Assembly: GCA_947507875.1 (NCBI GenBank)
Contig: CANNQP010000010.1
Location: forward strand, 41,925 to 105,924
Origin: Verrucomicrobiaceae bacterium
GTDB lineage: Bacteria > Verrucomicrobiota > Verrucomicrobiia > Verrucomicrobiales > Verrucomicrobiaceae
DNA: 64,000 nt
Direction: 5' to 3'
Both the position numbers and the translations under genes were made by a program. Positions 1 to 7,190 of this stretch are shown here, one piece after another (position 1 is the stretch's first letter; each line of letters starts with the position of its first letter). The notes beneath the pieces were generated by a model. The model did no database searches. It was not told the origin of the DNA and worked only from the letters and a program-made list of their open reading frames with translations.

Positions 1-475
1 CGTCGCCTGTTGTATCCACGATGGATCGTGCCTGGGCCCGCAGCCGATTTCCCCGGGATAGATACTCAATCTGCCATCCATCATCGGTTGGTGTCAGCCC
101 GCTCCATTCCGCGCCACTGAGCCGGGTCAGAGACGGCTCACGGGCGCACCATTCATCCGTCAGTGTGGCAAAAACACTCGGGTGCTGGCGTAGCACGAAC
201 ACGCGGCCCATCAGATCGGGTTGCATCTGGTGGGTACGTTCCATCATCGCCTCACCGACCTGTTGAGGAATGCCCGGATTCAGCCAGGTCCAGGGCTGAG
301 AAGTATCAGGGTGGAAAAGGCCACAAAAGGTATGCACCCAGGCATTCACCCCCATGCCTCCCAGCATCGCTTGCCGCTCCAAGAGCAGTGTCTGTGCCCC
401 TGCACGTGCACAAGTTAGCGCCGCGGCGAAACCCGCGCTGCCCCCTCCTGCGACGATGACATCCCAATGCTGCAT
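1..475 (-). CDS. FAD-dependent oxidoreductase, N-terminal part (runs off left edge)
   Basis: This is the first 158 codons of a reverse-strand gene that continues beyond base 1. The N-terminus is a Rossmann dinucleotide fold: a beta strand leading into AGGGSAGFAAAL (about residues 9-20), then a second strand ending in Glu33 (TLLLERQAMLGGMG), the usual place for the acidic residue that binds the FAD ribose. The segment after it (MLGGMGVNAWVHTF) resembles the FAD-dependent oxidoreductase family PF12831, common in Verrucomicrobia and Planctomycetes. The substrate cannot be told. The start is the ATG at 473-475, directly before the first strand of the fold; no strong Shine-Dalgarno is visible. It is divergent from the helicase gene at 649. 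Confidence 0.75.
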   Translation of the reverse strand, partial: MQHWDVIVAGGGSAGFAAALTCARAGAQTLLLERQAMLGGMGVNAWVHTFCGLFHPDTSQPWTWLNPGIPQQVGEAMMERTHQMQPDLMGRVFVLRQHPSVFATLTDEWCAREPSLTRLSGAEWSGLTPTDDGWQIEYLSRGNRLRAQARSIVDTTGD

Positions 476-648
476 GATGGCCCGAGATACCGAAAACCTC
501 AGCTGGTGCAAACTAGGATCAGCTTGCCTTTGCTTTGCTGTGGAGAGCGAATCCTCCCTGGCATGGTCTTGGGCTAAGTGCCCACCAAGACGCCGACCTT
601 CATCTCGCGGCCTTGTCCTTTCGGCATCTTGCGGATAAAAAGCTCTCC

Positions 649-2814
649 ATGTCCACCCCCTCGGAATCCGTTCAGCTTCGCGGTCTCGTCGAGCGCGTGG
701 CCTATCATGCGGAGGACACTGGCTACTGCATTTTGAAAGTCCTGCCCGAAGGAGCGCGTGAGCCCGTCAGTCTCGTGGGCAAAGCGCCGCGAGTGGTGGC
801 AGGCGAGCAATTTCAGGCCGATGGAAAGTGGGAGAGCACCCGTGACTATGGTCGCCAGTTTCGGGCCGAGACGCTCAAGCTCAGCCGACCCAGCAGCATC
901 GAGGGCATCGAGCGCTACCTGGGCTCTGGTTTGATCGAAGGCATCGGCCCTTCCTACGCCAAGCGCATCGTCGAAAAGTTCGGTTCGCGCGTTTTTGACA
1001 TCATCGAAAACGAGTCCGTGAAGCTGGAGGGCGTGGAAGGCATCGGCAAAAAGCGCCGCCAAGAAATCCGTGAGTCTTGGCTGAAGCAGAAGAGCGTGCA
1101 CAACATCATGCTCTTCCTGCATCAGCATGGCATTAGCTCTGCGCGAGCCCTGCGCATTCACAAAACCTACGGAGATGAAGCGATGGCCGTGCTCACGCGC
1201 GATCCTTACCGCCTCGCGCAAGACATTCATGGCATTGGGTTTCGCACCGCCGACCAGATCGCCCGCCAAGTGGGGCTGTGTGAAGATGCGCCGGAGCGCT
1301 TGCAGGCAGGCCTGCTGCACACGCTGGACAGTGCAGCCCAGAGTGGACACACCTGCCTGCCTGAGGTGCAGCTTTTGCCCATGGCGGCAGAACTGCTTCA
1401 GAGTCCAGAGATCCAGCTCGCCGAGTCCTTGGAAAAACTGATCCGAGAGGGAAAAATCCAGCGCCATGCTCTGCAAGACACCTCCATGCTCTATCTGCCG
1501 TCCTTGCGAGCTGCTGAGCAAACCATCGCCCGTCGGCTGCAAGAGCTCATCGCCACCGCGCCCAGCTATCCGGTCATCGATCGAACTCAGGCCCTGGCCA
1601 AGGCTGCTCAAGAAACTGGCAAGGCTTTGGCCCCTAGCCAAGAGCATGCCGTGTGCGCGGCCTTGGATCATCGTTGCCTGATCATTACCGGTGGGCCGGG
1701 GGTCGGCAAGACCACCATCCTGCGCACCGTCCTGACCGTGCTGTCTTGGGAAAAGCAAAAGCTGGTCCTTGCAGCGCCTACCGGACGTGCAGCGAAGCGA
1801 CTCAGCGAAAGTACTGGGTTTGAGGCCAAGACCATGCATCGCCTGCTGGAGTATCAAGGCCCTGGTCAGTGGGGTAGGCACCGTGGCAAACCCCTGACCG
1901 GGGATGTCTTTGTGCTGGATGAATGCTCGATGATCGACACAACGCTGCTGGCTCAATTCCTCTCGGCATTGCCAGCAAACGCACATCTTCTTCTCGTCGG
2001 AGATGCTGACCAACTTCCCTCCGTCGGTCCGGGCATGGTTTTGCAGGATCTCATCGCCAGTGGCAAAGTGCCCTGCGTGCAGCTGACGGAGATTTTTCGC
2101 CAAGCGGCCAGCAGTCGTATCATCACGACCGCTCACCAGATCAATCGCGGCCAAGTGCCCGACCTGCGTCCCCTTCGGGATGCGGATTTCTTTTTCCTCG
2201 AAGCTCAGGAGCCTGAACAGATCGCCGCAACGCTGACCGACCTCGTTCAGCGTCGCTTGCCGCGCAAGTATGGTTTTGATCCTGTGCGTGACATTCAGGT
2301 CCTCACCCCCATGAATCGCGGTGAGTTGGGCACTCAGGCGTTGAATCAGCGGCTGCAACAAGCTCTCAATCCTGCCAGTGAGTTCAAGGCTGAATTGGAA
2401 CGCTTTGGCATCACCTTTCGTGCGGGTGACAAGGTCATTCAGACGCACAACAATTACGACAAAGATGTCTTCAATGGCGACTTGGGGCACATCGTCAGCA
2501 TCGACACCGATCCTCTGCGCGTCAGCGTCCGCTTCGATGGGGATCGTCTGGTCGAGTATGAGCCAGGAGAGCTCGATGAACTCCAGCTCGCCTACGCGAT
2601 GACCATCCACAAAAGCCAAGGAAGCGAGTTTCCCTGCGTGGTCATGCCTGTCAGCACGCAGCATTACGTTTTGCTTGAGCGCAGCCTGATCTACACAGGT
2701 CTGACCCGAGCGCGTCGATTGGCGATCCTCTTGGGCGCTCCCAAAGCGCTTGAGCTGGCCATTCGCAAGCAAGAGAGCCGCAAGCGCTGGACGGGCCTGA
2801 AGAGCTTGCTGTGA
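649..2814 (+). CDS. recD2: RecD2-type ATP-dependent 5'-3' DNA helicase
   Basis: The 721-residue product matches the length of stand-alone RecD2 (about 720). The N-terminal 330 residues carry the OB-like and helix-hairpin-helix region (IEGIGPSYAKRIVEKFG, GVEGIGKKRRQEI) typical of RecD2. The superfamily 1B helicase motor follows: Walker A GGPGVGKTT at about 348-356, Walker B VLDECSMID with the acidic pair at about 424, the VGDADQLPSVG motif III, and the C-terminal motif AMTIHKSQGSEFP at about 650. RecD2 unwinds DNA 5' to 3' in repair and replication-fork maintenance without RecBC. The ATG at 649 is preferred over an in-frame upstream start at 535 because the conserved sequence begins just after it. 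No recB or recC is adjacent. Confidence 0.93.
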   Translation: MSTPSESVQLRGLVERVAYHAEDTGYCILKVLPEGAREPVSLVGKAPRVVAGEQFQADGKWESTRDYGRQFRAETLKLSRPSSIEGIERYLGSGLIEGIGPSYAKRIVEKFGSRVFDIIENESVKLEGVEGIGKKRRQEIRESWLKQKSVHNIMLFLHQHGISSARALRIHKTYGDEAMAVLTRDPYRLAQDIHGIGFRTADQIARQVGLCEDAPERLQAGLLHTLDSAAQSGHTCLPEVQLLPMAAELLQSPEIQLAESLEKLIREGKIQRHALQDTSMLYLPSLRAAEQTIARRLQELIATAPSYPVIDRTQALAKAAQETGKALAPSQEHAVCAALDHRCLIITGGPGVGKTTILRTVLTVLSWEKQKLVLAAPTGRAAKRLSESTGFEAKTMHRLLEYQGPGQWGRHRGKPLTGDVFVLDECSMIDTTLLAQFLSALPANAHLLLVGDADQLPSVGPGMVLQDLIASGKVPCVQLTEIFRQAASSRIITTAHQINRGQVPDLRPLRDADFFFLEAQEPEQIAATLTDLVQRRLPRKYGFDPVRDIQVLTPMNRGELGTQALNQRLQQALNPASEFKAELERFGITFRAGDKVIQTHNNYDKDVFNGDLGHIVSIDTDPLRVSVRFDGDRLVEYEPGELDELQLAYAMTIHKSQGSEFPCVVMPVSTQHYVLLERSLIYTGLTRARRLAILLGAPKALELAIRKQESRKRWTGLKSLL

Positions 2815-2877
2815 GCGGGGTTTAGCCTACCGCATCATCGCAAGACTGTTTCAGAACTTTCGTTTGCGTTGAGGTCT

Positions 2878-2900
2878 TATTTGGCTATTTCGCCAAATAG
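2878..2900. promoter_or_regulatory. Inverted-repeat operator abutting the arsR start codon
   Basis: TATTTGGC (2878-2885) and GCCAAATA (2892-2899) are a perfect 8-bp inverted repeat with a 6-nt spacer. A second nested repeat, CTATTT/AAATAG (2885-2890 and 2895-2900), sits inside it. The element ends at the base before the ATG of the ArsR-family gene. ArsR repressors usually bind imperfect AT-containing dyads at their own promoter, so autoregulation is the likely role. The dyad leaves no room for a normal Shine-Dalgarno, so the start may be leaderless or use sequence within the dyad. Confidence 0.6.
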
Positions 2901-3212
2901 ATGCCAGCCAGCCGAACAACCTCTGAAAAACGCGCCCAAGTTATCAAGGCGCTGGCTCATCCCTCGCGGCTGCTCATTGCAGAAGCCCTGCTCGATGGTG
3001 AGCAATGCGTCTGTGATCTTCAGGAGTTGGTCGGTGCTGACATGTCCACGGTGTCCAAGCATCTGAGCCTCATGCGTTCCGCCGGAGTGCTAGTCTGTGA
3101 GAAACGCGGGCTGAACATTTATTACCGACTCGCCTGCGGCTGCCTGGGGGATTTCCTTCGCTGCGTGGACCAGATGACCCCGGCCCGACCTCGCCAAAAA
3201 TCTTGCTGCTGA
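2901..3212 (+). CDS. arsR: ArsR-family metalloid-sensing repressor
   Basis: This 103-residue winged-helix protein has the typical size of ArsR/SmtB repressors. The recognition region is ELVGADMSTVSKHLSLMR (about 43-59). The metal-site motif CVCDL is at Cys36 and Cys38, but the third cysteine of classic ArsR (CVCDLC) is Gln here. The C-terminal half is rich in cysteine: Cys66, Cys79, Cys81, Cys88 and a terminal Cys102-Cys103 pair (KSCC). C-terminal cysteine sites are known to bind As(III) in some ArsR proteins, such as that of Acidithiobacillus ferrooxidans. It heads an operon with a DUF6428 gene, a channel gene and arsC; the next start lies within about 5 bases of its stop. Arsenite-released repression of this operon is the likely job. 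Confidence 0.9.
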   Translation: MPASRTTSEKRAQVIKALAHPSRLLIAEALLDGEQCVCDLQELVGADMSTVSKHLSLMRSAGVLVCEKRGLNIYYRLACGCLGDFLRCVDQMTPARPRQKSCC

Positions 3213-3217
3213 TTCCC

Positions 3218-3691
3218 ATGACCATCACTGAATTCCTCTCGCATCTCCGCGCTCATGCTGAAAAACCACTCGGTCTCTTGCTGCCGGATGGCGGTAGCAT
3301 TGAGCCTCACTTCCACATCACCGAAGTGGGTCATGTGATGAAGCGCTTCATCGACTGCGGGGGAACTCGCCGAACGCAGGAGACCTGCCTGCTTCAGACC
3401 TGGGTGCATGAGGATGTGGATCATCGTCTATTCGCTGGCAAGCTAGCGACCATTTTCGACCGGGCAGGGGATGTTCTGCCACATCATGATCTACCGGTGG
3501 AAGTGGAGCACGAAGACGGTGTCGTGGCGCAATTTCCCGTGGACTCTGCGCTCTTGCTCGATGGCGTGCTCTATTTCCGTTTGGGCCAAAAACACACCGA
3601 CTGCCTTGCGCGTGGCATTTGTCTTCCAGGTGAGTGTGCGCCTGCCCCCAAGGCAGCTTCGGTGTGCAAGCCTGGCTCGGGCTGCTGCTAG
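3218..3691 (+). CDS. DUF6428 family protein with cysteine-rich tail
   Basis: The 157-residue protein has the pattern of DUF6428 (EKPLGLLLPDGGSIEPHFHITEVGHV, then a conserved Cys-Gly at 47-48 and TCLLQTWV near 57-63), a family of unknown function; I recall members near ArsR regulators. The last 30 residues form a cysteine cluster: Cys129, Cys135, Cys140, Cys150 and the terminal Cys156-Cys157 (GSGCC). The ATG at 3218 is chosen over an in-frame upstream start at 3203 that overlaps the arsR end. It lies between arsR and the channel gene, with 12 bases to the latter, so it is co-transcribed with arsenic genes. A role in binding or passing on arsenite is inference from context and cysteines only. 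Confidence 0.75.
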   Translation: MTITEFLSHLRAHAEKPLGLLLPDGGSIEPHFHITEVGHVMKRFIDCGGTRRTQETCLLQTWVHEDVDHRLFAGKLATIFDRAGDVLPHHDLPVEVEHEDGVVAQFPVDSALLLDGVLYFRLGQKHTDCLARGICLPGECAPAPKAASVCKPGSGCC

Positions 3692-3703
3692 GCCTTCATT
3701 TGT

Positions 3704-4381
3704 ATGAAACGCTATTTCTCGGAACTGCTCGGTACCTTCATCCTGCTCTTTGCAGGCACGGGAGCCATCGTCATCAATGCCACTAGCGGTGGCACCATCA
3801 CTCACGCAGGCATCGCTTTAGTCTTTGGTTTGGTGGTCATGGCCATGATCTACACCTTTGGCGACACTAGCGGGGCGCATTTGAATCCCGCTGTGACGGT
3901 CGCCTTTGCCGTCGCCGGGCGTTTTTCCTGGCGTGAGGCACCTGGATATCTGCTGTCCCAGGGCATGGGGGCTTTGCTGGCCAGTGGCTTGCTGGCGCTT
4001 CTTTTTCCCGACCTACCCGCCAAGCTGGGGGCCACGCTGCCCAGTGGTCCTGTGATGCAGAGCTTCATCCTGGAAGTCGTGCTCACCTGCATCCTCATGC
4101 TGGTGATCCTGAGCGTGTCCACCGGAGCACAGGAAAAAGGCATCACCGCTGGCATCGCCATCGGAGGCGTCATTGCGCTAGAGGCCATGTTTGCTGGACC
4201 GATCTGCGGAGCCTCCATGAATCCTGTGCGTTCCTTGGCTCCTGCCCTCGTTTCTGGGCACCTTCAGCACCTGTGGATCTACCTGGTCGCACCGGTCGCG
4301 GGAGCTCTCGCCGCCATACCACTTTGCATCGGTTGCCGCCCAGCAGGTTGCTGCTGCCTTGCAGATTCTTCCTCCTCATGA
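3704..4381 (+). CDS. MIP/aquaporin-family channel, likely AqpS-type arsenite channel
   Basis: The 225-residue membrane protein has six hydrophobic segments and both half-helix motifs of the MIP family: [11 protein letters not shown] and [14 protein letters not shown] (second NPA changed to NPV, with the selectivity-filter Arg kept). Its place between arsR/DUF6428 and arsC matches the arsR-aqpS-arsC arrangement described in Sinorhizobium meliloti, where an aquaglyceroporin replaces an arsenite pump and lets As(III) made by ArsC leave down its gradient. No arsB or acr3 gene is present here. The C-terminus is unusual: CIGC followed by CRPAGCCC (Cys208, 211, 216, 217, 218) before a poly-Ser end. 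Its TGA overlaps the arsC start (ATGA), so translation is probably coupled. Water or glycerol transport is not excluded. Confidence 0.85.
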   Translation: MKRYFSELLGTFILLFAGTGAIVINATSGGTITHAGIALVFGLVVMAMIYTFGDTSGAHLNPAVTVAFAVAGRFSWREAPGYLLSQGMGALLASGLLALLFPDLPAKLGATLPSGPVMQSFILEVVLTCILMLVILSVSTGAQEKGITAGIAIGGVIALEAMFAGPICGASMNPVRSLAPALVSGHLQHLWIYLVAPVAGALAAIPLCIGCRPAGCCCLADSSSS

Positions 4382-4818
4382 CACCCACCATCCTCATCCT
4401 TTGCACTGGCAATTCATGCCGCTCTCATCTTGCCGAAGGCATTCTCCGCCAAGCGCTCGGTCCTGCCTTTCAAGTGGCCAGTGCAGGCTCGAAACCAGCC
4501 GGTTATGTTCATCCGTTGGCGATCCGAGCCATGGCTGAAATCGGCATCGACATCAGCGCGCATCGTTCCAAGCACCTCGACGAGTTCCTGTCTCAGTCGG
4601 TCGAAACCGTCATCACCGTCTGTGGCAATGCGGATCAGGCCTGCCCGATGTTTCCAGGGCAGGTGAATCGCCATCATTGGGGCTTTGATGATCCCGCCCA
4701 TGCCACAGGCACGGAGGAAGAGCAGATGCAGGTCTTTCGCCGCGTGCGCGATGAGATCCGCCGTGTCTTCCAGGCTTACGCCTCGGGGCGGCTGGATCAG
4801 CAGAAAGTCGTTGCCTAA
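4378..4818 (+). CDS. arsC: Thioredoxin-coupled arsenate reductase (LMW-PTPase fold)
   Basis: The 146-residue product reduces arsenate to arsenite. The phosphatase-like loop is CTGNSCRS starting at Cys9, and the redox pair is Cys82 and Cys89 (VCGNADQAC). This is the Cys10/Cys82/Cys89 arrangement of the Staphylococcus pI258-type ArsC, recycled by thioredoxin. The region [13 protein letters not shown] carries the general-acid Asp-Pro element. The ATG at 4378 overlaps the stop of the channel gene; the longer in-frame upstream reading frame is only the shadow of that gene. It is the last gene of the operon; the sigma factor at 4889 starts 70 bases later. Confidence 0.93.
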   Translation: MTPTILILCTGNSCRSHLAEGILRQALGPAFQVASAGSKPAGYVHPLAIRAMAEIGIDISAHRSKHLDEFLSQSVETVITVCGNADQACPMFPGQVNRHHWGFDDPAHATGTEEEQMQVFRRVRDEIRRVFQAYASGRLDQQKVVA

Positions 4819-4857
4819 TCGGCTGGGCTGGGTTCAGGGCAGAATTTTCTTCTGAAA

Positions 4858-4888
4858 CCGAGGCCCGCCCTCGGAGTTGAAGCTCCGC
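4858..4888 (+). promoter_or_regulatory. Short hairpin overlapping the ribosome-binding site of the sigma factor gene
   Basis: CCGAGG (4858-4863) pairs with CCTCGG (4869-4874) across a 5-nt loop. The only Shine-Dalgarno-like run, GGAG at 4873-4876, overlaps the 3' arm, 12 bases before the ATG at 4889. The hairpin could partly hide the ribosome-binding site. This is a weak structural observation with no known family behind it. Confidence 0.25.
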
Positions 4889-5575
4889 ATGACTGCCGCT
4901 AGCATCGCCGGTCTCCTGCCCGAACTTCTCATGCCGGAACCGGAATGGTCCCCCCTCGCTTCTGCCCCCGCCCTCGGCGGGGAGGCTGCTTCGTGCGATG
5001 AGGAAAGCGTTCGTCTGATGCTGCGAGTGAAAGAGGGCGATATTCGCGCCTTCGAGCGCCTTGTCGAACTGCATCAGGGCATGGTCATTGGCACGGCCAC
5101 ACGCATGTTGGGCAATGTGGATGACGCTCATGACATCGCCCAACAGCTCTTTTTGCGCATTTGGAAGAGTGCACCGCGCTATGAACCCACGGCGAAGTTC
5201 ACGACCTGGATGTTCACCATCCTGAGGAATCTTGTCTTCAATGAAACCCGGCGTCGTGGTCGGCGGAAGGAAGTGGCACTGGAGACCGATCCTAACAGCG
5301 ATGACACTCCGCAGAGGCAATACATCGACGCCACAAGTCCTGCGCCCGACCAGCACGTGCAGCATGATGAGCTAGAATTGGCTTTGGAGAAAGCCATCGC
5401 GGCTTTGCCGGAAAAACAGCGCCTTGCCGTTGTGCTGCGTCGTCACGAAGAAATGCCCTACGAGCAGATCTGCAAGATCCTGAAAATGTCTCTTCCCGCG
5501 CTGAAGAGCCTGCTTTTCCGTGCTCGCTTGGAGCTGCGCAAGCACCTCGCAGGTCATTTGGGTGACCACGACTAG
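4889..5575 (+). CDS. ECF-type RNA polymerase sigma factor
   Basis: The 228-residue product has sigma-70 region 2 (DIRAFERLVELHQGMV, then DAHDIAQQLFLRIWKSAPRY and FTTWMFTILRNLVFNE, about 50-125) and region 4 (LPEKQRLAVVLRRHEEMPYEQIC through KSLLFRARLELRKHL, near the C-terminus). This is the two-domain structure of extracytoplasmic-function sigma factors. A roughly 40-residue N-terminal extension precedes region 2. The ATG at 4889 was chosen over a TTG at 4877 and an ATG at 4931. No anti-sigma gene is adjacent: the next gene is convergent. Its regulon is unknown. It could be read through from the ars operon, but a link is not shown. Confidence 0.88.
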   Translation: MTAASIAGLLPELLMPEPEWSPLASAPALGGEAASCDEESVRLMLRVKEGDIRAFERLVELHQGMVIGTATRMLGNVDDAHDIAQQLFLRIWKSAPRYEPTAKFTTWMFTILRNLVFNETRRRGRRKEVALETDPNSDDTPQRQYIDATSPAPDQHVQHDELELALEKAIAALPEKQRLAVVLRRHEEMPYEQICKILKMSLPALKSLLFRARLELRKHLAGHLGDHD

Positions 5576-5605
5576 TCCGGGGGCTTTTCTGGCCTTCGTG
5601 GGTGT

Positions 5606-5645
5606 AAAAAAAACAAGCCGTGAGGCTCAGAAGCTCCACGGCTTG
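5606..5645 (-). terminator. Rho-independent terminator of the DUF1080 gene
   Basis: CAAGCCGTG (5614-5622) pairs perfectly with CACGGCTTG (5637-5645), and the stem extends by AG/CT with one bulged base. On the reverse strand it is followed by eight T residues (A-run at 5606-5613). It lies 32 bases past the DUF1080 stop codon. Confidence 0.85.
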
Positions 5646-5677
5646 AGATGAGAAGGATGTTGATGAACGTCCTGAGC

Positions 5678-7129
5678 TTAGAAGCGCTTCACTTTAAAGC
5701 TGCGGAAAGCCACAGGGTCACTGTGTCCGGCAAAGCCGATGAAGCCGGAGCGGCGGTCCAGACCTTTGGGGGCATTCTTGATCTGACTGCGATCCAGTTT
5801 GTCGAGGTTCACATCCAAGATTTTGGTGCCATTCAGCGTCACCTTGATGTGCTGACCACGTACCTCGATCTCTTGGAAATTCCACTCACCCACGGGGCGC
5901 AGGTAGCCGTGTTTAGCCCCCACGCAGTGGTAAAGGCTGCCATGATACTGATATGGCTCCAAGCCCTTTTTACCTGCTGCTGCCTGCCGAGCATTGTAGC
6001 CATCGCTATCGATGACTTGCAGTTCCAGGCCATCTGAGGCGGAATGGCCACCCAGTGGGGTGCGCAGGGCGATGCCATTGTTTCCTGCTTCAGGCAGCTT
6101 GAACTCGACACGGATGATGCCGTTTTCGAACTCTTCTTTTGTCAGCAGATCCCCACCTTTGCCTTTTTTGCATACGATAGCGCCATCCACGACTTCGTAG
6201 TTTGCCACCGCGCCTTGCCAGTTGCTCAGGTCTTTGCCGTTCACCATTTCCACAAAGCCATCGGCCTCACGCGCAGCGAGTTCGCGATTGGCTTCTTCGG
6301 CGCTGATCTCACGAACGAAGACATTGCGCCAGCGGATCTCACTGCCGTGTGTCTGCAGCTGGATCGGACCACGGGCATACACGGGATCTGGCATCCAGCC
6401 GTTCGGCACTGGGTTGGCTGCTGGGTTGGCTGCTGGGTTAGCGTCTTTGGCCGCATTTTTGCCATAGGCTAGGTAGCCTGCCTTGCGATTGGCGAAAAAG
6501 TTTTCCAGCGGGGCATGGTTGACGACCACCTCACCATTCAGCTTCACCGTCACCCGCTCCCCGATCATCTTGATGTCGAAGCGATTCCATTCGCCAAAGG
6601 CCTTGTCCATGCGCTTCAGAGGGTGCTTGCCTTCCTCATGCTTATTGTTCCAAAGACCGCCGGAGCCCTTGTCTGCGCCTAACTTGAATTTCGGTTCTTC
6701 GGTGTAGTCCCAGATTTGCACCTGGGGGGTGCCGCGTAGGTAGATGCCGCTATCCCCGAGTGGCAGCATCTTGTAGTCCACCCGCAGTTCGAAGTCGCTA
6801 TAGTCCTTCATCGTGGTGAGGTAGAGGCCTTTGCCATCGTTCACCAGTTCACCGTTTTCGACTTTCCAGTGCGCTTTCACATGGTCGCCTTTGTCCACGC
6901 CTTTCGCGTCCAACAGACCGCCTTCGATGGAGCGGGTCTGGTAGGTCGCCTTTTCCTCGGGTGACATTTTGGCGAGATCCATCGGGTCCTGTGTGCCCCA
7001 GCCATACCAGCCAGCGAGATTCTTGCCGTTGAACAAGGCGGTGAAGCCCCCCGGTGGGACATTCACATCATCGGCAGACGCCAGGAGGGGGAAGAGAAGT
7101 GTCGAAGCACAGAGCGCGTTTAGTTTCAT
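5678..7129 (-). CDS. Secreted protein with two DUF1080 (3-keto-disaccharide hydrolase-like) domains
   Basis: The 483-residue product begins with a signal peptide (MKLNALCASTLLFPLLASA). It has two concanavalin-like DUF1080 domains. The first runs from about residue 25 to 290 (FTALFNGKNLAGWYGW, then DFELRVDYKMLPLGDSGIYLRG, then GEWNRFDIKMIGERVTVKLNGE). The second runs from about 300 to the end (FVEMVNGKDLSNWQG, NNGIALRTPLGG, GEWNFQEIEVRGQHIKVTLNGT). The family is expanded in Verrucomicrobia and Planctomycetes and is linked to hydrolysis of 3-ketoglycosides. A short Asn-Pro-Ala-Ala repeat (about 6411-6440) lies in the first domain. The start ATG at 7129 directly precedes the signal peptide. A terminator follows at 5606-5645. 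Confidence 0.88.
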   Translation of the reverse strand: MKLNALCASTLLFPLLASADDVNVPPGGFTALFNGKNLAGWYGWGTQDPMDLAKMSPEEKATYQTRSIEGGLLDAKGVDKGDHVKAHWKVENGELVNDGKGLYLTTMKDYSDFELRVDYKMLPLGDSGIYLRGTPQVQIWDYTEEPKFKLGADKGSGGLWNNKHEEGKHPLKRMDKAFGEWNRFDIKMIGERVTVKLNGEVVVNHAPLENFFANRKAGYLAYGKNAAKDANPAANPAANPVPNGWMPDPVYARGPIQLQTHGSEIRWRNVFVREISAEEANRELAAREADGFVEMVNGKDLSNWQGAVANYEVVDGAIVCKKGKGGDLLTKEEFENGIIRVEFKLPEAGNNGIALRTPLGGHSASDGLELQVIDSDGYNARQAAAGKKGLEPYQYHGSLYHCVGAKHGYLRPVGEWNFQEIEVRGQHIKVTLNGTKILDVNLDKLDRSQIKNAPKGLDRRSGFIGFAGHSDPVAFRSFKVKRF

Positions 7130-7190
7130 GGGTGGCGCAACAGTCGTTGCCGACACGCCCATTCTTTCAAAACAGCCTCAAGTGCTTGGA

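Noticed and set aside
574..2772. 732-codon open frame on the reverse strand opposite recD2
   Set aside because: It is antisense to a clear RecD2 gene, has no recognisable domain, and is the kind of frame that codon bias produces opposite GC-rich genes.
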